From positions 1 through 13,878 of the forward strand of contig JAAZJW010000142.1 in the NCBI GenBank assembly GCA_012800145.1: a DNA stretch of 13,878 nt, written 5' to 3'. Both the position numbers and the translations under genes were made by a program. Positions 6,179 to 13,878 of this stretch are shown here, piece by piece. How positions within the stretch are numbered: the stretch's first letter is position 1; the number at the start of each line of letters is the position of its first letter. This stretch comes from Clostridiales bacterium (GTDB lineage Bacteria; Bacillota; Clostridia; Peptostreptococcales; Natronincolaceae). The notes below the pieces were generated by a model, which was not told where the DNA came from, did not search any database, and worked only from the letters and a program-made list of their open reading frames with translations.

Positions 6179-7933
6179 CTAGAATACCCTGGTTTTGCCT
6201 CTGTAGACTAATCCACCTTTGGCGTCTATTGTAATTATCTCTCCGTCGTTTAACTTTTTAGTCGCCATATACGCACCGACCAATGTTGTTTTTCGCAAAT
6301 TTAATCCTACAATGGCCCCATGGCTCGTTAATCCGCCTTCCTCCGTAATTATGGCGGATGCCTTTTCCATGAGCGGGACAAGTTCCTTATCGGTAAATTT
6401 TGTCACCAGAATGTCTCCCTCTTTCACCTTATCATAATCATCACCATCAACTACTATGACAACTTTTCCTGTAATAGATTCATTTCCTATTGCTGTTCCG
6501 AACAAAATAACCTCACCTACGGTGTGGACCTTAATTAAATTTGTAGTACCTGATGCCCCTACGGGCACCCCTGCCGTGATAACTACAAGATCACCGCTAT
6601 TAATAAGCTCGGCTTCCAGTGCCTTCTCCACAGATACGGCTATTACATCGTCGGTAGAATGGAGTCGTTTGGTTAATACAGCATTTACGCCCCAACTTAA
6701 GGCCAGTCTTCTTCTGATACGTTCATCTGTTACAGCTGCAACAATTGTTTCTGCGGGTCTGAACTTGGACACCATTCTGGCTGTAAACCCCGTGGCTGTA
6801 GCTGTTAAAATAGCGGATGCACCCAAATCTGCGGCTATTCTACACGTTGCATAGCTAATAGCATCCGTTACCAACCTCTCCCTTTCTATAGACTTAGCCT
6901 CCAGTGAATCTGCATAGTTAATTGCCTTTTCTGTGCGTTTGGCAATATCACTCATAATTTTTACTGCCTCCACGGGATATTTGCCCATAGCCGTTTCCCC
7001 TGACAGCATAATTGCATCGGTACCGTCAAATATGGCATTTGCAACATCTGTTGCTTCCGCACGGGTTGGCCTCGGATTTCTTATCATGGAATCTAACATT
7101 TGAGTTGCCGTGATAACAGGTTTGCCGGCCTTATTACATTTCCTTATTAACTCCTTTTGTGCCAACGGAATTTCCTCTGTGGAAATTTCCACCCCTAAAT
7201 CCCCTCTTGCTATCATTATTCCATCGGATACTCTGATAATCTCATCTATATTGTCTAAACCTTCCTGATTCTCAATTTTAGAAATGACCTGGATATGGTA
7301 TACATTATTTTTTTCCAAGACCTCCCTAATGGCCAAGACATCAGATGCTTTTCTGACAAAGGAGGCGGCTATAAAATCTACGTCTTTTTTTATGCCAAAC
7401 TCGATATCAAGTTTATCTTTTTCAGTAATAGAAGGTAGATTAAGCTTTACATTAGGGACATTAACACCTTTATGATCTGATATGATTCCCCCATTTTCGA
7501 CTACACACTCAATATCTGTATTATCAATTATTTTCTCTACCCGCAATCCTACCAGTCCATCATCTATTAAAATAGTATTCCCTATTTTTACGTCCTTGGG
7601 GAGTCCATCATAACTTATACTACATATTGTATCATCCCCTAACACATCCCTTGTAGTAATTGTAAAATTTTGCCCTTCCTTAAGTTCTACTTCTCCATCT
7701 TTAAACTTCCCGGTTCTGATTTCTGAACCTTTAGTGTCCAACAAAATGGCTACGGATTTATTTAATTCCCATCTTACTTCCTTTATTGTGTTTATCCTCT
7801 GTTCATGTTCTTCATGGTCCCCATGTGAAAAATTGAGCCTGGCAACATCCAACCCATTTACTACTAGCTGTTCAAATATGTCTCTTGATTCACTGGCAGG
7901 GCCAATGGTACATACAATTTTTGTCTTTTTCAT
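6179..7933 (-). CDS. pyk: pyruvate kinase with C-terminal PEP-utilising-type domain
   Basis: Pyruvate kinase converts phosphoenolpyruvate and ADP to pyruvate and ATP, the last step of glycolysis. The 584-residue protein is the long Bacillus/Geobacillus type. The barrel carries ARLNFSHG at 31–38 (Arg32 substrate-binding, Asn34 and Ser36 cation ligands), the signature VISKIENQEGL at 216–226 with Lys219 and Glu221, RGDLGVE at 243–249, and TATQMLDSM at 275–283. The regulatory domain spans about 350–475. The extra C-terminal domain (about 485–580) keeps the GGLTSHGAIVG motif with His538, which in PEP synthase and PPDK is the phosphorylated histidine. Its role in pyruvate kinase is unclear. I chose the ATG at 7931–7933, preceded by GGGGGG seven bases upstream, over a TTG five codons earlier. 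pfkA ends 31 bases upstream, so the two genes form a glycolytic operon. Confidence 0.97.
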   Translation of the reverse strand: MKKTKIVCTIGPASESRDIFEQLVVNGLDVARLNFSHGDHEEHEQRINTIKEVRWELNKSVAILLDTKGSEIRTGKFKDGEVELKEGQNFTITTRDVLGDDTICSISYDGLPKDVKIGNTILIDDGLVGLRVEKIIDNTDIECVVENGGIISDHKGVNVPNVKLNLPSITEKDKLDIEFGIKKDVDFIAASFVRKASDVLAIREVLEKNNVYHIQVISKIENQEGLDNIDEIIRVSDGIMIARGDLGVEISTEEIPLAQKELIRKCNKAGKPVITATQMLDSMIRNPRPTRAEATDVANAIFDGTDAIMLSGETAMGKYPVEAVKIMSDIAKRTEKAINYADSLEAKSIERERLVTDAISYATCRIAADLGASAILTATATGFTARMVSKFRPAETIVAAVTDERIRRRLALSWGVNAVLTKRLHSTDDVIAVSVEKALEAELINSGDLVVITAGVPVGASGTTNLIKVHTVGEVILFGTAIGNESITGKVVIVVDGDDYDKVKEGDILVTKFTDKELVPLMEKASAIITEEGGLTSHGAIVGLNLRKTTLVGAYMATKKLNDGEIITIDAKGGLVYRGKTRVF

Positions 7934-7964
7934 CTGAATACCCCCCAATTAACCTACATATTAA

Positions 7965-8924
7965 TTAAATTGATAATACATTTGCTAATTCATAGCTGTC
8001 TATGTCAAAACTGCCTTCAATACTCAAGGCTTCATCCAAATCCATATCAATAATGTCCTTGCCTCGCATCCCTATAGCCCTATTTTTGGCTCCCTGTATT
8101 AATAATTCTACAGCCTTTGCTCCCATTTTGCTGGCTAGAATTCTATCAAAAGCCGTCGGACTGCCCCCCCGTTGAATATGACCCAATATAGTAGCCCTTG
8201 TTTCAATGCCTGTTTTTTCCTTAATCTCATCACTTATTTTAATGGGATCCCCAACACCCTCGGTTAATATAATTATACTATGCAACTTGCCCCTATTTCT
8301 TCCTCTTAAAAGTTTTCTGCATACTTCATCAATACTGAATTCCATCTCCGGCAGGATAATACTTTCCGCTCCGCTGGCAAGCCCTGCAAATAAGGCTATA
8401 TTCCCGCAGTCACGGCCCATAACCTCAATAATGTTGGCTCTTCCATGGGATATTGAGGTTTCCCTTATTTTACTTATAGCATCCACCACCGTATTAACTG
8501 AGGTATCAAAACCTATTGTATAATCCGTATAACCTAAATCGTTGTCTATGGTTCCCGGAATACCAATTGTAGGTATGCCTAAAGAATTCAAAACCTTTGC
8601 TCCCTTAAGGGAACCGCCTCCACCGATTATCACTATTCCGTCTATACCTAAAACCTTGATTACATTCATGGCTTTTCTCTGTCCCTCTTCGGTTTTAAAT
8701 TCTTCGCTTCTGGTTGTTTTTAAAATAGTTCCACCCCTATGAATAATATCTGCTACAGAAGACAGGTTCATCTCTTCAATCTGTGCGTTAATTAAACCGG
8801 TAAAACCGTCTTTCACAGATAAAACCCTGACATTATTATAGATACTGCTTCTTACAACTGCACGTATTGCTGCATTCATTCCCGGTGCATCCCCGCCACT
8901 GGTTAACACGGCTATTTTTTCCAA
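7965..8924 (-). CDS. pfkA: ATP-type 6-phosphofructokinase
   Basis: PfkA phosphorylates fructose 6-phosphate to fructose 1,6-bisphosphate, the committed step of glycolysis. The 319 residues align without shift to E. coli numbering. They show GGDAPGMNAA (10–19), Arg72, the catalytic PGTIDND with Asp127, Arg162, EVMGRDCG (167–174), Glu222, Arg243 and HIQRGG (249–254). Allosteric-site residues Arg21, Arg25, Arg154, Glu187, Arg211 and Lys213 are present. Gly104 and Gly124 mark the ATP-dependent rather than PPi-dependent class. The odd feature is GGGGS at 101–105: Asp103, an Mg-ATP ligand in E. coli, is Gly (codon GGC). The start is TTG at 8922–8924, seven bases after GAGGGGGT, and no ATG fits that frame and spacing. 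It lies between a small gene (24 bases upstream) and pyk, probably in one transcript. Confidence 0.97.
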   Translation of the reverse strand: MEKIAVLTSGGDAPGMNAAIRAVVRSSIYNNVRVLSVKDGFTGLINAQIEEMNLSSVADIIHRGGTILKTTRSEEFKTEEGQRKAMNVIKVLGIDGIVIIGGGGSLKGAKVLNSLGIPTIGIPGTIDNDLGYTDYTIGFDTSVNTVVDAISKIRETSISHGRANIIEVMGRDCGNIALFAGLASGAESIILPEMEFSIDEVCRKLLRGRNRGKLHSIIILTEGVGDPIKISDEIKEKTGIETRATILGHIQRGGSPTAFDRILASKMGAKAVELLIQGAKNRAIGMRGKDIIDMDLDEALSIEGSFDIDSYELANVLSI

Positions 8925-8948
8925 AACTTGACCCCCTCTGCATTTATG

Positions 8949-9140
8949 TTATAGTCCGAGACTGAACAAAGCCGAATGGCATTCTTCTGCCTCCGCTCTG
9001 GGTACCAAAATTTCACAAGCTCCTTTTTTATCATTTTCATTAATCGGTTTAATTTTTATTAAGAAGCCCTCCGCCACTAATACTTCCTTTATATTGTCTG
9101 CATCTTGGCGTGTATTAGATATATATATAACTGTCCACAT
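8949..9140 (-). CDS. small alpha/beta protein preceding pfkA (DUF2007-like)
   Basis: This 63-residue protein has the alternation strand–helix–strand–strand–helix: WTVIYISN, RQDADNIKEVLVAEG, FLIKIKPIN, GACEILVPR, AEAEECHSALFSLG. That order resembles the ferredoxin-like DUF2007 group of putative signal-transducing proteins. It contains two cysteines (in GACEI and EECHS) and no catalytic motif. I recall homologues in the same place before pfkA in other clostridia, sometimes annotated as glutamate decarboxylase, a label its size rules out. The start is the ATG at 9138–9140, preceded eight bases upstream by AAGGAGG. An upstream in-frame ATG at 9159–9161 lies before the ribosome binding site and is rejected. 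As first gene of the pfkA–pyk transcript it could be a regulator of that pathway, but this is speculation. Confidence 0.75.
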   Translation of the reverse strand: MWTVIYISNTRQDADNIKEVLVAEGFLIKIKPINENDKKGACEILVPRAEAEECHSALFSLGL

Positions 9141-9161
9141 TTGCCAGGCCTCCTTCGGCAA
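9141..9161 (-). promoter_or_regulatory. ribosome binding site in the loop of a small hairpin
   Basis: TTGCC and GGCAA flank an 11-base loop that contains AAGGAGG, immediately before the ATG at 9140. The five-pair stem would present rather than hide the Shine-Dalgarno sequence. The stem is weak and could be chance. Confidence 0.3.
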
Positions 9162-9196
9162 TTCCGGTATAATATAAAAATTTCATTTTATTTCGT

Positions 9197-9226
9197 ATTA
9201 TAACATATACTAGTACTCTTTGTTAT
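9197..9226 (-). promoter_or_regulatory. extended -10 promoter for the small gene–pfkA–pyk operon
   Basis: On the minus strand TATAAT (9197–9202) is preceded by TGT, an extended -10 element. ATAACA at 9221–9226 is a 4/6 match to the -35 box with an 18-base spacer. The site lies between the dnaE stop and the small gene, so the glycolytic genes can be transcribed independently of whiA–dnaE. No terminator hairpin after dnaE is visible. Confidence 0.55.
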
Positions 9227-9243
9227 ATAGTGATATTTTAAAA

Positions 9244-12200
9244 TTAAACTACCTTCACATTTCCTGCCCCAAAAAAATTAAGTAATTTATTTATTAATTC
9301 ATCGTCCGGTTTAACCCATAGTTCCTTGTCGGCTTTGAGCCTCTCTTCACTTTCCTCTATATATATTATTATGGGTGTTTTACCGCTATATTGCTTGAAA
9401 ATCGGTTTTGTCTTTTCAATTAAACCCCAATCCTTCTTGTTCTTGATTTTGATATATAACCTTTTGCTCTTTCCGGTATCCAAGTTTTTTAGCTCATTTC
9501 CCGAAATTTTTAATAGGGGATTTATTGTATTAACTAAAACTTTTGGTTGTTCTTCTTCCTTAACGTTTAATGTACCCTCCATAATTACAAGGTTTTCCTC
9601 ATTTATAAGATTGTTATAATGTTTGAAGGTTTTAGGAAATATAATACATTCTATGTTTCCAAACAGGTCTTCCAGATTTACAAAAGCCATCATTTGGTTA
9701 TTCTTTGTAGTTTTAATATTTACCTCTGTGATCATTCCCCCCACTACTATAGATTGTCCGTCTTCTAATGTGGATTCCTCAGGATTATCACCGGCTTCCA
9801 GAAGCTCGCTGCTGTTAGTAGTAACAATATGTTCTAATTCTCTTTCAAATTCCGATAAAGGATGTCCACTGATATAAAATCCTACAACGTCTTTTTCCAT
9901 GCTTAATTTTGTTTTTTCATTGAATTCTTGTATATCGGGAAAATTAAATTGATTTATTGAGGCATCCATTTCATTATTTATTTGAAAAAGGTCTATTTGT
10001 CCCTCTATTTTTCTCCTTCTTTCTTGTTGTACTCCATCAATAATTGCTTCATAACTGGAAAGCAACTGAGCGCGATTAACACCTAAACAATCTAAAGCAC
10101 CACATTTAATCAGGCCTTCCACCGCCCTTTTGTTTATATCTTTGGATTCCATTCTCTGACAGAAATCTAAAAAGCTTGTAAATTCCCCATCATTTCTCCT
10201 GATTTCAACTAAATTGTCTATCATACCCACGCCCACATTTTTAACGGCACTTAGGGCAAACCTTATGCTCCTGTTTTCGACTGCAAATTTACTAAAACTC
10301 TTATTGATGTCAGGCGGCAATACATGTATTCCCTGTCTTTTGCAATCTTGAATATATTGCACTATTTTCGGTGTGCTGCCCATAACACTGGTCATAAGAG
10401 CCGCCATAAATTCCACCTTATAATAACGCTTCAGATAGGCTGTTTCATATGCCAACACCGCATATGCCGCTCCATGTGATTTGTTAAAAGCATAGTTGGC
10501 AAACTCCAGCATTTCATCATATAATTTATTCCCTATATGTTCCGGCACACCGTTTCTTATGCATCCCGGAATTTCCACTTCGCCTTTATCATCAGTTGTT
10601 CCATATATAAAGTTTTTCCTTTCTTGTTCCATTATATCCATCTGTTTTTTACTCATGGCACGTCTCACAAGGTCCGATCTGCCATAGCTGTACCCCGCCA
10701 AGTCTCTTACTATCTGCATAACCTGTTCTTGATACACTAAACAGCCATAGGTGACATTTAATATAGGCTCTAAACTTTCATGCATATATCCTATATCCTG
10801 CGGGTTATTTTTGTTTTCTATATATTTAGGTATAGAGTCCATTGGCCCGGGACGATAAAGAGAAATTCCGGCGATAATATCCTCAAAACAATCAGGTTTT
10901 AATTCTTTCAAAAATTGAATCATTCCGGCGCTTTCAAGTTGGAAGACCCCTAAGGTTTCGCCTTTACTTATTAGGTCATATACACCCTTATCCTCGTAAT
11001 CGCAGTCAGTAAAATCCACGTCTATATTATGATTTTCCTTAATGAGTTCCAGTGTATCATTGATTACAGTCAAGGTCCTTAAGCCCAAAAAATCCATTTT
11101 GAGCAAACCTAATTCTTCTAACGTACCCATGGTGAACTGGGTAGTAACACTGTCGTCATGCAAATATAGGGGCACATGTTTTTCCAGGGGTTCTTTGGAT
11201 ATCACTACCCCCGCTGCATGGGTGGAGGCATGCCTCGGTAGGCCTTCCAGCTTTTTTGCCATATCTATTAAATATTTTGCTTCCGTATTTTCCCTGTATG
11301 CCTTCTTAAACCCCGGGCTCATATTGAGAGCCTTGTCTATTGTCATTCCCATGGAAAGTGGAATTTGTTTGGCTATCTTGTCCACCTCACTGTATGGCAT
11401 ATCGATTACCCTGCCCACATCCCTGATGGCCGCCCTTGCTGCCATGGTTCCGAATGTAATTATTTGTGCGACTTTATCCTCCCCATATTTTTGTTTCACA
11501 TAGTCTATGACTTCCTCCCGTCTTTCATAACAAAAATCTATATCTATATCAGGAAGGGATATTCTTTCAGGGTTTAAAAATCGTTCGAAAATGAGGCCAT
11601 ATTTAACAGGGTCAATGTCTGTTATACCTAAAGTATAAGCAACAATACTCCCGGCGGCACTTCCCCTGCCCGGTCCTACCGGTATTTTGTTGTCCTTTGC
11701 ATATTTGATAAAGTCCCAAACTATAAGAAAATATTCAATATAACCCATGCTTTCAATAACAGCAAGCTCTTTATCCAGACGATCTTTCAGCTCCTCCGTT
11801 ACAGGACTGTATCGTCTTTCCAATCCCTCGAAACAAATCTTCTTTAAATAATCAAATTTGGATATATCATATGGCACTCTGTATTCCGGCAAATGTATGG
11901 TGTCAAAATCGAAATCCACATTACACTGCTCTGCTATTTTCACCGTGTTTGATATGGCCTCCGGAACAGACGCAAAAATTTGTTTCATTTCCCCCGGTGA
12001 TTTCAAATAGAATTCATTGTTGGGAAACTTCATGCGGTCCGTATCTTCTTTTGTTTTTCCCGTTTGGATACAAAGCAGAATGTCATGTGTTTCAGCATCT
12101 TCCTTGTTTATATAATGAACATCATTAGTAGCTACCAGAGGTATGTCCAATTCTTTGCCGAGTTTTATCAATTGCGGGTTTATTCTTTTCTGTTCCTCCG

Positions 12201-12741
12201 TGTTGTGGTCCTGCAGTTCTAAATAAAAACAATCTTCTTCGAATATATCTTTGAGCTTTAACGCCAAATCTTTAGCCATTTTGTATTGGCCTCCAAATAG
12301 AAGTCGATTGATGTCCCCTGCCAAACACCCACTCAGGCCGATCAGCCCTTTACTGAATTTCGAAAGTTCTTCGTAATCTATCCGCGGTTTGTAATAAAAA
12401 CCCCTTAAAAATCCGTTAGAGACCAACTCTACTAAGTTTTGATATCCCTCTTGGTTTTTAGCCAACAGCACAAGGTGTCCCTGATTTTTGTCCTTTTGCG
12501 GATCCTTATTTTCCATCGTCCTTGCCGCAGTATACATTTCACAACCTATTATGGGTTTGATTCCTTTCTTCTTCGCAGCCTTATAAAAATCCACCACGCC
12601 GAACATAGCACCGTGGTCGGTAATTGCTACGGCATTCATCCCCAATTCCTTTACCTTATCAATCGTTTTATCTATAACCGAAAATCCATCAAGGAGGCTA
12701 TATTCTGTATGAACATGTAAATGAATAAAGCCTGTATTCAT
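9244..12741 (-). CDS. dnaE: DNA polymerase III alpha subunit
   Basis: This is the catalytic polymerase of chromosomal replication, 1165 residues, of the DnaE (not PolC) type. The N-terminal PHP domain (about 1–215) keeps the expected metal ligands: HLHVHTEYS with His9 and His11, Asp19, His43 in TDHG, Glu68, Cys139 in LSGC, and Asp207 and His209 in NDVHY, so metal-dependent PHP activity is plausible. The palm carries GPGRGS at 356–361, catalytic PDIDIDF at 397–403 and Asp550 in KMDFLGLRTL. The fingers include YRPGPMDSIP at 629–638 and FNKSHGAAYA at 752–761. A clamp-binding motif QIDLF lies at 915–919 and an OB fold at about 995–1075. The ATG overlaps the whiA stop as ATGA and follows AAGGAGG by seven bases, indicating translational coupling. 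Confidence 0.98.
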   Translation of the reverse strand: MNTGFIHLHVHTEYSLLDGFSVIDKTIDKVKELGMNAVAITDHGAMFGVVDFYKAAKKKGIKPIIGCEMYTAARTMENKDPQKDKNQGHLVLLAKNQEGYQNLVELVSNGFLRGFYYKPRIDYEELSKFSKGLIGLSGCLAGDINRLLFGGQYKMAKDLALKLKDIFEEDCFYLELQDHNTEEQKRINPQLIKLGKELDIPLVATNDVHYINKEDAETHDILLCIQTGKTKEDTDRMKFPNNEFYLKSPGEMKQIFASVPEAISNTVKIAEQCNVDFDFDTIHLPEYRVPYDISKFDYLKKICFEGLERRYSPVTEELKDRLDKELAVIESMGYIEYFLIVWDFIKYAKDNKIPVGPGRGSAAGSIVAYTLGITDIDPVKYGLIFERFLNPERISLPDIDIDFCYERREEVIDYVKQKYGEDKVAQIITFGTMAARAAIRDVGRVIDMPYSEVDKIAKQIPLSMGMTIDKALNMSPGFKKAYRENTEAKYLIDMAKKLEGLPRHASTHAAGVVISKEPLEKHVPLYLHDDSVTTQFTMGTLEELGLLKMDFLGLRTLTVINDTLELIKENHNIDVDFTDCDYEDKGVYDLISKGETLGVFQLESAGMIQFLKELKPDCFEDIIAGISLYRPGPMDSIPKYIENKNNPQDIGYMHESLEPILNVTYGCLVYQEQVMQIVRDLAGYSYGRSDLVRRAMSKKQMDIMEQERKNFIYGTTDDKGEVEIPGCIRNGVPEHIGNKLYDEMLEFANYAFNKSHGAAYAVLAYETAYLKRYYKVEFMAALMTSVMGSTPKIVQYIQDCKRQGIHVLPPDINKSFSKFAVENRSIRFALSAVKNVGVGMIDNLVEIRRNDGEFTSFLDFCQRMESKDINKRAVEGLIKCGALDCLGVNRAQLLSSYEAIIDGVQQERRRKIEGQIDLFQINNEMDASINQFNFPDIQEFNEKTKLSMEKDVVGFYISGHPLSEFERELEHIVTTNSSELLEAGDNPEESTLEDGQSIVVGGMITEVNIKTTKNNQMMAFVNLEDLFGNIECIIFPKTFKHYNNLINEENLVIMEGTLNVKEEEQPKVLVNTINPLLKISGNELKNLDTGKSKRLYIKIKNKKDWGLIEKTKPIFKQYSGKTPIIIYIEESEERLKADKELWVKPDDELINKLLNFFGAGNVKVV

Positions 12742-13694
12742 TTTTTGCCCTCCTTCAAATTATTTGCTATTTCCCCTATCCTTCTGAGCCTATGGTTTAC
12801 ACCGGATTTACCGATAGGCGGGTTTAACATTCTTCCTAGTTCCCTTAGGCTTGCATCACGGTTCTCTAACCTCAGTTGTGCAATTTCCTTCAGATTTGAA
12901 GGTAAGCGCCCCAAGCCCACAGTATCCTCTATATATTTTATGTTCTCAATTTGTTTAATAGATGCATTTACAGTTTTGTCCAGGTTGGCGGTTTCGCAAT
13001 TAACAATACGATTAACATCATTTCTCATCTGTTTATAAATTCTTATATTTTCCAGATTCAATAATGCGCTATGTGCACCCATAATATTTAATAAATCTGC
13101 TATCTGGTCCCCCTCTTTTAGATATATAACATAGTTCTCCTTACGTTCTATTATTTTTGATTTTAGTCCAAAACTGTTGATTAAATTCTTCAACGATTCA
13201 CTATGAGTTAAACTATGGCTGACGAATTCCAGATGATAGGTTTTTTCCGGGTCACTAATGGAACCTCCCCCCAAAAAAGCACCCCTCAGATACGATCTCC
13301 TGCAACATCTTTTCTCCAATAATTCAGTGGGAACCTCATAGGAAATATCATAGAAATTAGCCCTTTTTTTCAATATTCCGGTCCTTTTTAAAATATTATT
13401 GCTTCCCATTTCATCAGTTACAGTCATTAAACAATAGTTCCTTTTCCCCAATCTGGGGTTTTTCCTTGCCATAACTTCAATATTTATATTGAACAATGTT
13501 TTAAATAATTTGAATAACTTTCTTGCAATCGCAGGATTTTCCGTAACCAATTTTATGTTTAACTTTTGTTTTCCACCTATTAACCGCAATGTACCGCACA
13601 TTCTTACCAAGGCCGCCAGCTCTGCCATCTGGCAGCAACGGTCCTGTGAATAAACCCGTGCAAGCTCCCCCTTGGTTCTGGATGAAAACGACAT
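12738..13694 (-). CDS. whiA: DNA-binding protein WhiA
   Basis: WhiA is a conserved Gram-positive protein related to LAGLIDADG homing endonucleases but acting as a DNA-binding factor. It controls sporulation genes in Streptomyces and affects cell division and chromosome segregation in Bacillus. The 318-residue length is normal. The N-terminal MSFSSRTKGELARV is characteristic, the LAGLIDADG-derived segment is RSYLRGAFLGGGSISDP at 133–149, and the C-terminal helix-turn-helix region spans about 264–312, including SLRELGRMLNPPIGKSGVNHR at 282–302. I chose the ATG at 13692–13694. It is preceded by a run of seven G and TGA, giving GGGGGTGA where GGAGGTGA is usual. An in-frame TTG 11 codons upstream lies in the tandem repeat and is rejected. 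Its last codons overlap the dnaE start. In many Firmicutes rapZ and yvcK precede whiA. Here the 180 bases upstream are non-coding. Confidence 0.96.
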   Translation of the reverse strand: MSFSSRTKGELARVYSQDRCCQMAELAALVRMCGTLRLIGGKQKLNIKLVTENPAIARKLFKLFKTLFNINIEVMARKNPRLGKRNYCLMTVTDEMGSNNILKRTGILKKRANFYDISYEVPTELLEKRCCRRSYLRGAFLGGGSISDPEKTYHLEFVSHSLTHSESLKNLINSFGLKSKIIERKENYVIYLKEGDQIADLLNIMGAHSALLNLENIRIYKQMRNDVNRIVNCETANLDKTVNASIKQIENIKYIEDTVGLGRLPSNLKEIAQLRLENRDASLRELGRMLNPPIGKSGVNHRLRRIGEIANNLKEGKK

Positions 13695-13711
13695 AAAATC
13701 ACCCCCCCTAT

Positions 13712-13766
13712 AACAATGGTTTAACAATAGTTTAACAATAGTTTAACAATGGTTTAACAATGGTTT
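13712..13766. repeat. five tandem 11-bp repeats upstream of whiA
   Basis: Five uninterrupted units of AACAATGGTTT or AACAATAGTTT (order G, A, A, G, G at the variable base) occupy 55 bp, starting about 17 bases before the whiA start codon. Each unit is an imperfect palindrome, AACnATnGTT, and the 11-bp period is close to one helical turn. It would lie in the whiA leader or promoter region on the minus strand. Confidence 0.9.
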
Positions 13767-13770
13767 TTAT

Positions 13771-13878
13771 GACCTAACCCGGTTTGTGCGACCAGAGGGA
13801 ACAGCAAACCGATGGTAGGTCAAACGCAGCCGGCTGTCCGTTTTGTCAACAACTCACAAGGTTCGTTGGACAAAAAGG
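13771..13878. other. cluster of three inverted repeats at the right edge, function unknown
   Basis: Three consecutive dyads fill the last 108 bases. The first pairs 13771–13786 with 13805–13821 (GACCTA/TAGGTC and CGGTTTG/CAAACCG around an 18-base loop). The second is the perfect palindrome CAGCCGGCTG at 13827–13836. The third pairs 13841–13853 with 13861–13875 (TTTTGTC/GACAAAA plus two AAC/GTT triplets with single-base bulges). All three minus-strand frames meet stops quickly, so no upstream gene reaches in from the right. The segment is richer in G+C than its surroundings. It could be an intergenic repeat, a structured leader RNA or a terminator region. Confidence 0.6.

Noticed and set aside
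12739..13038. Plus-strand frames inside whiA, dnaE and pyk
   Set aside because: They are shadows of strongly supported minus-strand genes and have no ribosome binding sites or family motifs.
13712..13766. CRISPR-like array
   Set aside because: The 11-bp units are directly adjacent with no spacers, so this is a simple tandem repeat.
13780..13850. Cyclic-di-GMP-I (GEMM) riboswitch on the plus strand
   Set aside because: GCAAACC and ACGCAGCC resemble pieces of the GEMM core, but the GNRA loop, spacing and second stem are missing, and the segment is better explained by three separate dyads.
13767..13878. 3' end of yvcK, expected upstream of whiA
   Set aside because: All three minus-strand frames contain early stops and none of the short peptides resembles a YvcK C-terminus.

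Overview
The window looks like chromosomal DNA of a low-GC, probably spore-forming anaerobic Firmicute of the class Clostridia. The evidence is A+T-rich sequence with AGGAGG-type ribosome binding sites, the WhiA–DnaE–PfkA–Pyk gene order typical of that group, a GerMN-domain protein of the spore germination/sporulation type, and a DUF5320 glycine/arginine-rich small protein of the kind found in strict anaerobes. I cannot name a genus.

Right half (about 6.1–13.7 kb, all on the minus strand, reading right to left): whiA overlaps dnaE by 4 bases (ATGA). After a 103-base gap holding a good extended -10 promoter come a 63-residue small protein, pfkA and pyk, closely spaced, so the two irreversible glycolytic enzymes are probably co-transcribed. 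fxsA follows about 70 bases later. Upstream of whiA, at the right edge, there is no gene. Instead there are five tandem 11-bp repeats and three consecutive inverted repeats.

Middle (about 3.4–6.1 kb): an accessory segment. A DUF5320 gene (minus) is served by a near-ideal sigma-A promoter bracketed by two identical 12-bp palindromes, which looks like a repressor-controlled promoter. A 400-base gap with short tandem repeats separates it from a plus-strand gene for a membrane-anchored protein with two GerMN domains. The 3' end of that gene overlaps the 3' end of fxsA by 16 bases. Two related copies of a dispersed intergenic repeat lie at about 3.54 and 6.14 kb.

Left (1–3.4 kb): the N-terminal epimerase half of an NAD(P)H-hydrate repair enzyme, cut by the window edge. 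It is preceded in the same operon by an alpha/beta hydrolase. Next come a plus-strand msrB and a convergent selO, two genes linked by family knowledge to methionine and redox protein modification.

I found no rRNA, tRNA, CRISPR array, insertion sequence or prophage. Most genes are ordinary housekeeping genes. The points most worth a second look are the DUF5320 operator pair, a Gly in place of the Mg-binding Asp103 of PfkA, the repeat and hairpin element in front of whiA, and the use of G-homopolymer Shine-Dalgarno sequences.
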